Numbered from the stretch's first letter, positions 8,354-17,840 are shown. The stretch: 64,000 bases of DNA from Vibrio sp. SS-MA-C1-2 (GCF_021513135.1 NZ_CP090982.1:62001-126000); one strand, 5' to 3'. Translations and numbers: made by a program. The notes: generated by a model not told the origin, from the letters alone.

Positions 8354-9708
8354 ATGGAAGAGGTTATTGTTCAAGCTTTTTTGCATAATGAATGGATTGA
8401 TATTGCCACTATTACTCTGCCAAATAGCTCAGAAGGTGATTTCACAACCACCACTATTGAGTACACAAGAGACCATGCACTAACCTTTTTTGAGGCTGAT
8501 AATAATCACGCTGCCTCTATAAATTACCCTGTTAGTTTTTTCTTTGATTATCGTGGGCTTGCGCCTGGCTGGTTAAAATTTTTAGATGATATCGTTCCGG
8601 CTGGTGCGAGCCGCCGTTACTGGATTAAGTATTTAGATCTTGCAGGATTAAGCTTTAGCCAACAGACATTTGTTTTACTTAAGCATGGAACAATGTCACC
8701 AATTGGTAACCTACGAATTAAAGATTCTCTTCCTCCAGTTAATCAGGTTGCTGAAAAAATGAAGTTTGCCATTTCAGATGTAGTTGAAAGAGATAGTGAC
8801 TTTTTATCGTACGCTCAGAGTAAAGGTGCGGCAGCTGGCGGTGCAACAGGTGCTGGGGGGAAGCGCCTAAATTACTATTGCGATGCAATGAAAATGAGGA
8901 AATTTGGATAGATACATTTCAAGATGATACAGAATGCCGCGATCTACACTACCTTGTGAAGTTTCCGAGAGGCCAGCGTTCAAAAACCGACTGTAATATC
9001 TTAAGAGCTGAGTATTATTTCTATCATGAACTAACTGAAATGGGTTTTAGTACAATCCCTATAGATAATATGAGATTAGAAGAAGGTACGCGTTATCCAT
9101 CCCTATGGTTACCAAGATTTGATATTAAGTTTCTTGAAGGCAACCAGATAAAAAGGTTTGCTATGGAATCTGTTTACTCGATGATGGATGCGGAACCAGG
9201 AACTACTCTTTATCATCAAGACTGCTTAGAAAAAATCATATCTATAATTAACAATAGCAATATGGTAGCTAATGGCTTTAGGTTTGATATTGAAGAATTT
9301 GTCATTGAATGGGTACGTAGAGACCTTCTGAATATTGTGTTTGGTAATAGCGATAACCATGGTCGAAACACTTCGTTTTTAAGGGATGAAAATGGTATTT
9401 GGCTTGCGCCAATTTACGATTTTGCTCCAATGAAAGCAGATGTAGAAGGCATTATAAGAACAACCAAATGGCGTGATTTTGAAGTCGGTGGCGAGTATGA
9501 TTTTATTGGTATTTCAAGAGCTTTAAATCATCTAGTTCCACAGGAAAAGCTTCTCTCTGCATTATGTCAGACATCAAAACAATTGATTGGCTTAAGGCAA
9601 AGGCTCAAAGATAAAGGATTACCGAACCAGATTCTTGATATGCCAGCTATTGGCCTTAATTTTGTTGAAAAAAGGTTGGAAAAATGGGGGATATTAACTC
9701 ATGAATGA
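8354..9708 (+). pseudogene. hipA: HipA-family kinase toxin, frameshifted in a G6 tract
   Basis: HipA kinases phosphorylate translation factors such as GltX and cause growth arrest. Two overlapping frames together give a HipA-like protein of about 450 residues. The first frame (from MEEVIVQAFLHNEW at 8354) ends near 8911. The second carries LVKFPRGQR, the FGNSDNHGRNTS catalytic loop and the metal-binding IYDFAPM. At 8855-8860 the sequence has six Gs; with seven it would read GAGGEAPKLLLRC, the usual HipA loop, and rejoin the two frames. So a one-base deletion in a homopolymer breaks the gene. This may be real inactivation, phase variation or a sequencing error. It overlaps the next gene by eight bases. 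Confidence 0.75.
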
Positions 9709-10174
9709 TCATTACTCAAAAAAGAGAAATCGTAATACAGATTACGTTGCTGTTGAAGATACCGTTAAAAGGCTGAAGATCTTAAATTTAAAAGATGAGC
9801 AGAAATCCATGTGTGTTAGTCAAACTCAACATAGCAATGACAATAAGATAAAGCTTGATACAATTCGGCGAGTTTCAAGTAGGTCTGAAGCACCAGACCG
9901 TAAAAACTTCAAAGTAAATATTCTTAGAATTTATGAGTTGTTAACGGATGGAGAAATTAGTCAGGGTCAAGCTCTTAAGCTATTAAGAACACACGTACTT
10001 AATATTAAGCAAACAGAGTTTGCTGACTTAGTTAAGGTATCTCGTAAAACCATTTCAGAACTCGAGAATGACAAGGGAAACTATACACCAGAGATAATCA
10101 ATAAGGCATTTAAACCATTTGGATTAAAAATGGGGCTGGTGCTTGCTTCAAGCATAAATCACAATAAAAATTGA
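9701..10174 (+). CDS. Xre-family regulator/antitoxin paired with HipA
   Basis: A 157-residue protein. The first 70 residues are polar and low in structure; the C-terminal 80 carry an Xre helix-turn-helix (LNIKQTEFADLVKVSRKTISELENDKG). It starts inside the end of the hipA frame, so the two are one operon with toxin first, the reverse of E. coli hipBA. It probably binds DNA to repress the operon and neutralises HipA. The extra N-terminal region is unusual for HipB-like proteins (about 90 residues) and may be the toxin-binding part. Confidence 0.75.
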   Translation: MNDHYSKKRNRNTDYVAVEDTVKRLKILNLKDEQKSMCVSQTQHSNDNKIKLDTIRRVSSRSEAPDRKNFKVNILRIYELLTDGEISQGQALKLLRTHVLNIKQTEFADLVKVSRKTISELENDKGNYTPEIINKAFKPFGLKMGLVLASSINHNKN

Positions 10175-10272
10175 GTATCTGCATCTGCTGCTTTAACCTT
10201 ATTGTTTAGCTGTCATTTACATGATATTTTTTCTAAATAGCCTGAATAGTTACTGTAAGATAAGACCTATTT

Positions 10273-10728
10273 CTAATTTGATAACCTTAACGCTTTCAAC
10301 GCTTCTTTTTGACCATTCAGCGTCAAGAACATACCATCCAGATTATTAATGTTGGTCAGCAACGGTTGGCCATCTAAGAGACTCCACTGTGCTGACCAGA
10401 CCATTGAGACTTCATCGTTATCGAATAAGGTCTGGAAACTAAAGTCACAAGTTGATTTGGTACAGTGCTTACTAATCATAGTGATTTTTTTGATTCCAGG
10501 GCCCTGGTCCAGCTTTGATTGAATACTCTCTAAATTGTCGGATTGCGACGGATGGTAGGCAAACTCCTTGCTTGGCGTAAAGATATTGTAAACATCTTTA
10601 ATACAATGACTTATGACTTGCCGGTGCTGGTAATGCCCCAAAAAATGATAACCAAATACTAAAACCAGTCCAATCAAGACAATCGACAGGCTTATAAACA
10701 CTTTATTTTGCGTAAAATTCGTCACCAT
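10273..10728 (-). CDS. Unknown single-pass membrane protein
   Basis: A 151-residue protein with an N-terminal membrane anchor (VFISLSIVLIGLVLVFGYHFLG, about 10-31) and a C-terminal domain probably in the periplasm, holding two Cys close together (HCTKSTCDF) that could form a disulfide. It is last in the dsbC-traV-traC operon, 17 bases after the preceding gene. The DsbC-like protein encoded upstream could act on its Cys pair. No family was recognised. Its position suggests an accessory transfer function. Confidence 0.6.
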   Translation of the reverse strand: MVTNFTQNKVFISLSIVLIGLVLVFGYHFLGHYQHRQVISHCIKDVYNIFTPSKEFAYHPSQSDNLESIQSKLDQGPGIKKITMISKHCTKSTCDFSFQTLFDNDEVSMVWSAQWSLLDGQPLLTNINNLDGMFLTLNGQKEALKALRLSN

Positions 10729-10745
10729 AATCCCGGGCCTCTTAG

Positions 10746-11174
10746 TTAGTTCAGCGTCGTACCACCGCGTTGCATCTTGTCGATAGCATCGGCGTAGTCA
10801 ACGATACCTTGGCTCCACGCAGTTAAATTGGCGCAATTAAGCGTATCTTTTGCATGGTTACTAAGAAGGTATGCTTGCGGGTGACCAACGGCATCAGCTA
10901 TCGCCATATACTGCAATCCCATCATCTCAACCGAGTTAATGACAATGGAGTTGTAATCTCGCTGACATTTCTGACTGATGGTAGACGACCACTTTTCAAT
11001 GGTGTTCACGCATTTATCACAAGCATCTTTGTAGCCTTGTAATACCGATTGAGCCTGCTGTACTGGAGTCGTTGGAGCTTGCGCATAAGCTGGCTTGACC
11101 AATTGCGACAAACCAACTGCAATTATACTGACAAGAAACACTGCTGCTACGACCATAAATATTGACTTAACCAT
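10746..11174 (-). CDS. Unknown exported protein after traC
   Basis: A 142-residue precursor begins MVKSIFMVVAAVFLVSIIAV, a signal peptide probably cleaved after KPAYAQA. The mature part is mostly helical with four Cys (DACDKC, KCQRD, LNCAN). The start at 11174 is chosen because the ATG overlaps the traC stop (ATGGTTAA) and GAGG lies six bases upstream; a frame extending to 11228 would lie inside traC. Translation is probably coupled to traC. No family was recognised. It is a periplasmic transfer-operon protein by position. Confidence 0.7.
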   Translation of the reverse strand: MVKSIFMVVAAVFLVSIIAVGLSQLVKPAYAQAPTTPVQQAQSVLQGYKDACDKCVNTIEKWSSTISQKCQRDYNSIVINSVEMMGLQYMAIADAVGHPQAYLLSNHAKDTLNCANLTAWSQGIVDYADAIDKMQRGGTTLN

Positions 11175-13875
11175 TTGAAACCTCATCACATTCATAGTTA
11201 TCAGAATCCATATCCTCGTATTGCTCAAAGATATTCTCTTTGTCTTCTAGACCATCATCTATGGTATAACCACGATCCTCCAAGACGGCGGCTACTGCTT
11301 TTTCAATGCTATATCCTTGGCCTGTATAGTAAGCAATATCACTTCTATCCTTTGGATCCGTTGAATACACAAGCAACAGTTCTTTAGGTGCATAGAAGCG
11401 TAAAATCTCACATATATCGTCACCCGCTTGGAAAAAGATTTCTGAGAACTTCCCTTTTCTGGTACGTACAGACTTCATTAACTCAAATTGCTGATCGCTT
11501 AACGAGAGAAGTTTTTCGTTCTTCACACTCTCTATCGTGTCTGATTTTTGATATAAGTAGAAACGGTATACCGAGTTAGCTGCAATACCGCGTCCAACTT
11601 CGGAGTCGGTCAAATCAGAAAGAAGCTGAGTACAAATCCAAGCCGATGCCTCCACTTTTCTAAATCGGCGGTATGCGCTAGATAGGAAGTTTGCCACAGG
11701 ATTCACACCTTCATGGCTGTCATTGCCTGAAAGGAAACTAAAACACTCATCAACCACTAACATTTTGCGACGACGATTCGTTGGATCATCATCTGATAAG
11801 AAGAAATGACGATAGCAAATGTTGATAATTTGCATTAAGACAAGTAACTGTACTTCAGGAAGCGACTTTAACTGCTCCAATTCACACACGATCATCGGGT
11901 TATCAAGTGAAGGTGGTGCTTTTCTCGCGGTGAAAATATCGCCGTACATCCCGCCTTCGCAATAAGGTTCGATCATCAATGAAACCATTCTGACTTCTTC
12001 TAAGTCATGGCGTGAGCAATATTCTGCAAATATCGTGACAGACGAATCCGTGCCGTGGTCATCCCACATCGCCTGTAATAACGAGGCCATTTGCGTTTCT
12101 TGGATACGTGTCAATCGTCCAGCAGGGTCAGCCATCAGCTTAAATAAATCCAGTATCATCCCCGCCTGGCCATCACTTCCTTTCCAGTCAACGATAGAAG
12201 GGAAAGGGTTCAGAGAATATTCCATCTGAGAGCCAAACTCTAAATAAGTACCACCGAGCATGGTGCATAGGTTTTTGTAGGAATATCCAACATCTATAAT
12301 AACGGCCATACCGCCATCACCTGATTTGCCAAACATATCGGGCAACTGATCTGAGAGTTGTTTCAGCTCTCGCTCGTCCATATTGTGCAATTTAGCGAGT
12401 AATGAGCGCGTCATTTTCTTGCCTGAACCTAATAAGCAAGTGACGATGTAGTTGATGAGTACCGATTTACCTGATCCCGATTCCGCCACAATGATGCCAT
12501 TCATGGAACCATCTGTTTCGTAGGGATTAAATCCAAACATGGACATATCGCGTGTCACAAATGGAATGATTGGTGCGTGCGGGGCATTGCCTTTTGATGC
12601 TGAAATAATGGGTGTTAAAAATGCCGCAACATGACTTGGTACAAGCATGTAACGGTTGATGAAATTCATGGAAGTGGTATCTGGACCGAAAGGTAAACTA
12701 TGTAGAAACAATGGTGATGTTAAATATCGGTCTTCTTCAAGTTCAAACCCTGCCGGTGATTTTGCTATTTTTTTAAATCGAGCAATCTCACGGGTCAACT
12801 GGTCTTCATTATCACCCCAAACTAGGAACTGCAGGTGTAAATTAACCAGCCTTGAGCCTTTGGATTCCATTGCATTAAACACCTCATTGTAATCACGGAG
12901 TTGCCATCTGACCGAATCTGACCAATTAGCCAGTTTGTTGTTTGACTGCAGCTCCATCCCTTTTCTTGTTTTACGAATGCTTTTTGCCTTTTTATCAAAG
13001 TCTGGGAAATGGACGTTGAGGATAATCGCAAAATTCGACCATATCGTTGAGTGGCCAAATTTCCAGTCTGAAAATAGATTCAGCATATCACCAAAGCCGA
13101 CTGCATCGGGAAAGCGACGGACCGATAATGCCGCAATTGGCTTCTCATCAATCTCAATGCGACGGTCAGTAAATTCAATTTTACCGCCAACTTGCTGCAC
13201 TTGCTCGCGTGCTAAGTACATCTTGTTATTGTTCATCTCACCATTGCGCCAACATGCGTCATCTCGACGATTATGGACTTTCTGCATGTAATGCAGCCAT
13301 TGCCATTGGTCCATCGGCGTTGGAGATAACCCAATCTTTGCAAACGACTCTTGAATATCAGTACAAATCTCATGGAATTGGCGGAGTTCAGCAGTGGTTG
13401 GCTTGCTGTATTTTCCTTTAATTGGCACTTTAACCAGAAAGAAGCAGTCAAAGACTCGCGCTTTACAGTCGCTTTTGTTAAAACCTTTTTTAGAACTGCG
13501 CTTATAGTGCTCCATGATTTTTTTACTCATCATGGTCAGTTTTTCATTTGTTGATGGATCTTGTTGTCTATCACCATGAAACTTGGCAAAGTTTTCTTCA
13601 AAACGACTTAAATCATCATTTGCCCACAGTATCGTTTGGCAAAATGTATCGATTGGTACATTTAGTTTATAAATATCCTCCATCATCGTCTGCAGTTCTT
13701 CATTGACTGCAGGTACAGTATTGATGAAGTACATTTTTCCAATGTAGCCATCTTCAAGCACAAAGAAGCCAAATTCCTTTTCAGTGCCCTTACCTAACTC
13801 AACATAGTCAAGCACGGGTAGCAACTCACCATAGGCGTGCTCTCTATTCTTTCTAGCAAAAAAATCACTCAGCAT
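11167..13875 (-). CDS. traC: TraC-like type IV secretion ATPase (VirB4 family)
   Basis: At 902 residues this is the usual size of F-type TraC, the cytoplasmic ATPase that powers pilus assembly and DNA transfer. The Walker A motif AESGSGKSVL is near residue 465 and the Walker B motif RKMLVVDECFSFL near 705, followed by the VirB4-typical block SSAYRRFRKVEASAWICTQ and NSVYRFYLYQ. The N-terminal half is the TraC_F_IV region. It starts 11 bases after traV and belongs to the operon transcribed from the regulon promoter at 15383-15449. The acidic tail (EQYEDMDSDNYECDE) is notable. Confidence 0.95.
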   Translation of the reverse strand: MLSDFFARKNREHAYGELLPVLDYVELGKGTEKEFGFFVLEDGYIGKMYFINTVPAVNEELQTMMEDIYKLNVPIDTFCQTILWANDDLSRFEENFAKFHGDRQQDPSTNEKLTMMSKKIMEHYKRSSKKGFNKSDCKARVFDCFFLVKVPIKGKYSKPTTAELRQFHEICTDIQESFAKIGLSPTPMDQWQWLHYMQKVHNRRDDACWRNGEMNNNKMYLAREQVQQVGGKIEFTDRRIEIDEKPIAALSVRRFPDAVGFGDMLNLFSDWKFGHSTIWSNFAIILNVHFPDFDKKAKSIRKTRKGMELQSNNKLANWSDSVRWQLRDYNEVFNAMESKGSRLVNLHLQFLVWGDNEDQLTREIARFKKIAKSPAGFELEEDRYLTSPLFLHSLPFGPDTTSMNFINRYMLVPSHVAAFLTPIISASKGNAPHAPIIPFVTRDMSMFGFNPYETDGSMNGIIVAESGSGKSVLINYIVTCLLGSGKKMTRSLLAKLHNMDERELKQLSDQLPDMFGKSGDGGMAVIIDVGYSYKNLCTMLGGTYLEFGSQMEYSLNPFPSIVDWKGSDGQAGMILDLFKLMADPAGRLTRIQETQMASLLQAMWDDHGTDSSVTIFAEYCSRHDLEEVRMVSLMIEPYCEGGMYGDIFTARKAPPSLDNPMIVCELEQLKSLPEVQLLVLMQIINICYRHFFLSDDDPTNRRRKMLVVDECFSFLSGNDSHEGVNPVANFLSSAYRRFRKVEASAWICTQLLSDLTDSEVGRGIAANSVYRFYLYQKSDTIESVKNEKLLSLSDQQFELMKSVRTRKGKFSEIFFQAGDDICEILRFYAPKELLLVYSTDPKDRSDIAYYTGQGYSIEKAVAAVLEDRGYTIDDGLEDKENIFEQYEDMDSDNYECDEVSNG

Positions 13876-13886
13876 AGTCAGTCACC

Positions 13887-14588
13887 TTATTGTCCGTTCT
13901 GGATGTCAAACATCACTTCGTTTGCATTTTTACGAGCATTTGCTTTGGCTTGCTCAATCGTAATGTCATTCCCACTGCGCTTTGAAACGCCAATTTCACC
14001 ATTGTCATTGGGAGTATAATCTTGTCGTAGACTGTCTTTTCTCATACCAACACTTTGAAACTGCACAGCATTACCTTTTGCTTCTCTATCGATTATCCAA
14101 GTGCGATCAACTGCTTCGACATATGAATAACCAGGCACTTGCGCTCGGTCGTGTGAGTCCACATATGGTCGAGTGAGTACTCGAACAATCTCGGCTGCTT
14201 TTCTCATACCTACAGGTTCAACAGCGGGAAGACTTTGGAACTGGGCATTAGCTTGCATCGCATTCATTTGTTGCTGAACAGGCGGTGCCATCGTCGAATT
14301 TGGCAGACTATTGCTCGTCATCTGCTTTTCTTTTTCTTCTTCGTTGTGGAATTCAGAATAAGGTATCTTTTTGCCATCTTTGTCCAACACGGTCACGCGA
14401 GAGTCACCAGTCTCTTTTACATAGTCATCAGCATTGTTGTAGTAATTGGTGATCTCAAACACCTCTCTTGATGAGGCACAACTAATACCAGAAGTTGACC
14501 CCGCACAGTTCTCAGCTTCATGACCAACCGTACTACAGCCTGAAATGACACTTGTTAATGCAGCGATAGCGAATAATGAACTTCTCAT
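13887..14588 (-). CDS. traV: TraV-like outer-membrane lipoprotein
   Basis: A 233-residue lipoprotein: MRSSLFAIAALTSVISGCST has a lipobox ending at Cys18. TraV anchors the outer-membrane ring of the F-type channel, contacting TraK and TraB. Further Cys occur early in the mature part (ENCAGSTSGISCASS), as in other TraV proteins. Residues 90-120 are Gln/Met-rich. It lies between dsbC (three-base gap) and traC. In SXT and IncA/C traV follows traB, so its place beside dsbC is a rearranged order. Confidence 0.88.
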   Translation of the reverse strand: MRSSLFAIAALTSVISGCSTVGHEAENCAGSTSGISCASSREVFEITNYYNNADDYVKETGDSRVTVLDKDGKKIPYSEFHNEEEKEKQMTSNSLPNSTMAPPVQQQMNAMQANAQFQSLPAVEPVGMRKAAEIVRVLTRPYVDSHDRAQVPGYSYVEAVDRTWIIDREAKGNAVQFQSVGMRKDSLRQDYTPNDNGEIGVSKRSGNDITIEQAKANARKNANEVMFDIQNGQ

Positions 14589-14591
14589 GAT

Positions 14592-15353
14592 TTACTCCTT
14601 TTCAGCTTTAGCAAACAACTCAGCCACCTTCACTTCTGCATCTGTGATGCCAACGACAACGCCATCATCGTTAGTGAAGGTCGGTACACCCATCGTGCCT
14701 TGACTCAGCATTTGCAGAGCTGCAATGGTCTTGTTGACGAGATTGATTTCTTTTTTACAATCGCCAACGACAGGGTAAAGGTCTGCTTTATAGTGATTTT
14801 CATAGACTGCTTGCAGTGCGCTTTTTGGATCGGCACTACAGCTTGCGTCGATAGTTTGCTGATAGACTTCTTTTGATAGAATTGGGGCAAATGCGAGGAA
14901 GAATCGCTTATCTGGATAATTCTCACGAAGAATATCAGTAAACTTTTTGCAATATGGACAGCGAGGTGAGATGAATAACGTTCCGCCAAACTCTTTAGCA
15001 TCTGGATTGATGCTGTAACCAAGTAGGTCGGTTTCTGGATCGACATGGAGGTTATTTAGCGTTAATTGCATTGCCGCTTTAAACTCAGCAATTGAGTTAA
15101 CGACTTGTGCATTAAAAGTGGAGTAGATTGTCGGGTTTTTAATTAAAAATCGCCCATCGGCCGTTGCAAGGTAAGTATCACCATCATCGGTTTCTAGCAT
15201 CATCAAACCATTTGTTTGATACATAGCCGAGGACTTGATATTGATATTACCAAATACGCTTGGATCAATTTTTTGGCTGGCTTCTGTCAGAAATGGACTG
15301 AGAAGAAGTAACCAAAAGCCAAACATTGAATAAATCGTTCCATGTTGTTTCAC
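14592..15353 (-). CDS. dsbC: DsbC-like periplasmic disulfide isomerase
   Basis: A 253-residue protein with an N-terminal export signal (MFGFWLLLLSPFLTEA), a DsbC-type dimerisation domain (about 30-100) and a thioredoxin domain with the active site RCPYCKKF near residue 140. A second Cys pair follows (DASCSADP and VVGDCKKE). DsbC corrects disulfides in exported proteins; here likely clients are the Cys-rich TraN and TraV. It is first in the operon behind the regulon promoter, with a leader of about 20-25 bases. Confidence 0.93.
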   Translation of the reverse strand: MKQHGTIYSMFGFWLLLLSPFLTEASQKIDPSVFGNINIKSSAMYQTNGLMMLETDDGDTYLATADGRFLIKNPTIYSTFNAQVVNSIAEFKAAMQLTLNNLHVDPETDLLGYSINPDAKEFGGTLFISPRCPYCKKFTDILRENYPDKRFFLAFAPILSKEVYQQTIDASCSADPKSALQAVYENHYKADLYPVVGDCKKEINLVNKTIAALQMLSQGTMGVPTFTNDDGVVVGITDAEVKVAELFAKAEKE

Positions 15354-15382
15354 AGTTTCACCTTTAAATTCTGTTGCTCTAC

Positions 15383-15449
15383 ATTAAGTATGAGAGACAA
15401 TTTTCAGTGAAACCTCTGCTAACAGGACCAAATGACCCCGATTAGACGA
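15383..15449 (-). promoter_or_regulatory. Transfer-regulon promoter, copy 3 (dsbC-traV-traC)
   Basis: On the minus strand: arm TCGTCTAA (15449-15442), 19 bases, box TCCTGTTAGC (15427-15418), then the -10 CATACTTAAT beginning at 15392, exactly 35 bases after the first T of the box. The string AGGTTT stands where a -35 would be. The site starts just after the stop codon of the gene at 15460-16128. Confidence 0.85.
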
Positions 15450-15459
15450 CATTTTTGGA

Positions 15460-16128
15460 TTATAGAGCCATTTCTAGCGAAATCGACTTCAATTGAACAC
15501 TATATTTTATCGCTAACCGCTCTATGCGAGTTTCACGTTGACTCTTACGGAAGCCATTCTTGAGGATTATGCAACCATGACAACTAACGAGTGTACTAAA
15601 GTCATTGAGAATTTCATTTTCATACTGTGTAGACAAATACACATTAAAGTCATGCTTGAGTTGAATAGGCGCATAGATTGTCGATTTAGCAGGATTCGGC
15701 AAGGTGTCACGCACTAACTCATTGATATCAAGGGGGGTATGCTCTCCGATCCTCATATCTATTATCGATAGTTTAAATGTATAGTGGGGATCTAGAGCAG
15801 TGTAACAGGGTGGCATGAGTATATTGTTTGGTATATCACGCTCATGAAGCATTTTTAAGTAAAACCCTGTAGGTAAATCCATTTTACTTAAATTAGGCTT
15901 AACCATCTGAAATACCTTGTTTTCCCTTGATAAAACCTCAAAGCAAACATCGAGTTGCTTGCCAAACTCCTCCTCTCTCAATCGATGATGATTATCCTTA
16001 ATACAGAGCTGATACACCTGCCCATTTAACCCCGAACGGCGGTTATAGCCTATGTCTGACAGTGACGGTGGTAGACCAATAGAAAAATAACCATCTTTTG
16101 AACGAATAACAGGAACAATGAAACCCAT
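15460..16128 (-). CDS. Unknown conserved-looking cytoplasmic protein
   Basis: A 222-residue protein without signal peptide or membrane segment. No family was recognised. Seen features: Pro/aromatic-rich N-terminal third, two Cys near the C-terminus (VSCHGCIIL), and a basic C-terminal stretch (RKSQRETRIERLAIKY). It diverges from the NYN-like gene and ends about ten bases before the dsbC promoter, so that promoter does not drive it. No copy of the regulon box faces it. Confidence 0.55.
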   Translation of the reverse strand: MGFIVPVIRSKDGYFSIGLPPSLSDIGYNRRSGLNGQVYQLCIKDNHHRLREEEFGKQLDVCFEVLSRENKVFQMVKPNLSKMDLPTGFYLKMLHERDIPNNILMPPCYTALDPHYTFKLSIIDMRIGEHTPLDINELVRDTLPNPAKSTIYAPIQLKHDFNVYLSTQYENEILNDFSTLVSCHGCIILKNGFRKSQRETRIERLAIKYSVQLKSISLEMAL

Positions 16129-16247
16129 AATAAGTACCTCACTACATATTTAGCTGAACGCCAACCCTATATAACATGCATCTCCTCATTTCTTTTAAAT
16201 ACTATTTCTAACCCAAAATTGGCTCTTTTTTAAAAAAATAAGAATTC

Positions 16248-16304
16248 AGAACGTTATAGTCCTGTTAGCACCAATATGGGACCAACTGATAAGCGATAAT
16301 TTAG
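16248..16304 (+). promoter_or_regulatory. Transfer-regulon promoter, copy 4 (NYN-like gene)
   Basis: CAGAACGTTATAG precedes the box TCCTGTTAGC (16260-16269), and the -10 GATAATTTAG begins at 16295, exactly 35 bases after the first T of the box. It shares the GAACGTT upstream string with the copies at 301 and before traA. It is one of two copies in the set that face rightward. Confidence 0.85.
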
Positions 16305-16332
16305 ATGAAGATAAACTTAATGGAGAGACACC

Positions 16333-16890
16333 ATGAAATATTTAATCCTTTTAGACGCCGACCAATACAGCATTCCGGTTAATTTACGTGATTTATGTGG
16401 CCGAGAAGATGTGATTCTTATAGCTGCTGCAGCGAGAGATATCGATCCTTCTACCATTGAAATCGATGAGAACTTTAACTGTATCCAAGTGCCATCAAAA
16501 AAAGAGGCCGCTGACCTAGCACTCATTCTAGAAGCACAGGCCAAACTCATCAACAATGATGACATTACAGAAATTATTGCGGTAACCAGAGATGAGAAAC
16601 TGTCACTATTGCTGGAGCGGTTAGCTGAAAGCTTTGGAAAAGACTTTTACGCGTATCGTCGAACGGATTGGCTTATGCATGTAAAGCAACACTACTTGGG
16701 AATGAACATCTCTCGTAAAAAGATCACAAAAGCGGCCATCAGGTTCTTGAAAGATAAGCCCCAAGGCGTTGAATTCCACAAGATAGCGAATAAATTATCA
16801 GTGGATTACTCAGTCATGAGTGACGTACTACGAAGCAATGCACAGCATTTTGCTCGCTCTGGAAGCAAATATTATCCTATTCGACATTAA
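16333..16890 (+). CDS. NYN/PIN-like domain protein with winged-helix tail
   Basis: A 185-residue protein. Residues 1-110 look like a NYN/PIN-type nuclease fold: the first strand ends in acidic residues (YLILLDADQ) and a later strand gives IIAVTRDEKLSLLLERLAESFG, typical of these folds. The C-terminal 60 residues (KKITKAAIRFLKDKPQGVEFHKIANKLS and following) resemble a winged helix or LOTUS-like nucleic-acid binding domain. This suggests an RNA- or DNA-processing enzyme, but no catalytic set can be confirmed by eye. GGAGA lies upstream of the ATG. The gene sits directly behind a regulon promoter, so it should be expressed with transfer. Confidence 0.6.
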   Translation: MKYLILLDADQYSIPVNLRDLCGREDVILIAAAARDIDPSTIEIDENFNCIQVPSKKEAADLALILEAQAKLINNDDITEIIAVTRDEKLSLLLERLAESFGKDFYAYRRTDWLMHVKQHYLGMNISRKKITKAAIRFLKDKPQGVEFHKIANKLSVDYSVMSDVLRSNAQHFARSGSKYYPIRH

Positions 16891-16893
16891 GGA

Positions 16894-16919
16894 GCACTGG
16901 CTATATCTATAGCCAGTGC
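16894..16919 (+). terminator. Strong stem-loop after the NYN-like gene
   Basis: GCACTGGCTATA, two bases, TATAGCCAGTGC: a perfect 12-bp inverted repeat three bases after the stop codon. No T run follows, so it may act as an RNA-stabilising hairpin or a weak terminator. Confidence 0.6.
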
Positions 16920-17130
16920 GAGTTATGTTATCGCCCGATGCACATAACACTCATCAATATTAAGCCCAAATAACGAGCACTGACAAGTTAATAAAATTAA
17001 CAACCCAACTACTTGTTTAATTTCAATTGGTTATCATGACACGCAAACAATATCGCTCATAATATTTCACTTTCTCTCTTTTTTAGACTAAATTACTGTA
17101 TAAATAAACAGCATTTGAGGTTGTGATATT

Positions 17131-17718
17131 ATGTTCAAAATATTGATTATGGATAATCATCCAATGGTAGCCAATCATATAAAACAGTCATTTGAAGCTC
17201 AAGGATGTGAAACCATTACAAGTAATAGTTATGATAAGGTCTCTGATACACTACTAGAATCTATGGATTACCTGATAACTGATTTACAACTAGATTCGGA
17301 TATTTTTAATACACTGCAACATATTACAAAAATAAAAGAATCCCACCCTAGTCTTAAAATCAGCATTTTTTCCGGCTCAACGGATATTAAACATCTTCCT
17401 GCAATTGCTCATATCATTGGTATAGATCACATATTGGATAAGCGTTATGTTGAAGATATCAGTGACATTATTCTAAATCATAAATCTTCACTGCCTGAAG
17501 TTTCTAAAAGTGCTTTAACCCAAGGGCATGCATTCATTGATATTCAATCAAAAGAGCAAAATGTTAAACTATTAAAAGGATTATCTAATGAACCAAGTAA
17601 AATTGTTGCTCTTGATAATCATATTAGTCCTGCGGGAATATCTAAGTTTAAATCTAGAATACAAGAAAAAATTGGAAATTTAAAAGACTTAACCCCTTGG
17701 TTTAGAACCTATAATTGA
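17131..17718 (+). CDS. Orphan NarL/LuxR-type response regulator
   Basis: A 195-residue protein. The N-terminal 115 residues form a receiver domain (IMDNHPMV acidic pocket, phospho-acceptor Asp51 in ITDLQLD, Lys104 in DHILDKRY). The C-terminus (SKEQNVKLLKGLSNEPSKIVAL, then SPAGISKFKSRIQEKIG) follows the layout of a LuxR helix-turn-helix but is degenerate. No kinase gene is adjacent. GAGG lies upstream of the ATG. It may control transfer or the recombination genes downstream. Whether it still binds DNA is uncertain. Confidence 0.7.
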   Translation: MFKILIMDNHPMVANHIKQSFEAQGCETITSNSYDKVSDTLLESMDYLITDLQLDSDIFNTLQHITKIKESHPSLKISIFSGSTDIKHLPAIAHIIGIDHILDKRYVEDISDIILNHKSSLPEVSKSALTQGHAFIDIQSKEQNVKLLKGLSNEPSKIVALDNHISPAGISKFKSRIQEKIGNLKDLTPWFRTYN

Positions 17719-17840
17719 GTTTTAAATTTTTCCTGTTTTTTTAAAGTTATTTACAATAATTATTCCAATATTTGATTTTTAAAACTACTCAAGTACCACA
17801 TGATAATGTTCTCTCCAATATTCAATTTGGAGGTGTCGTC

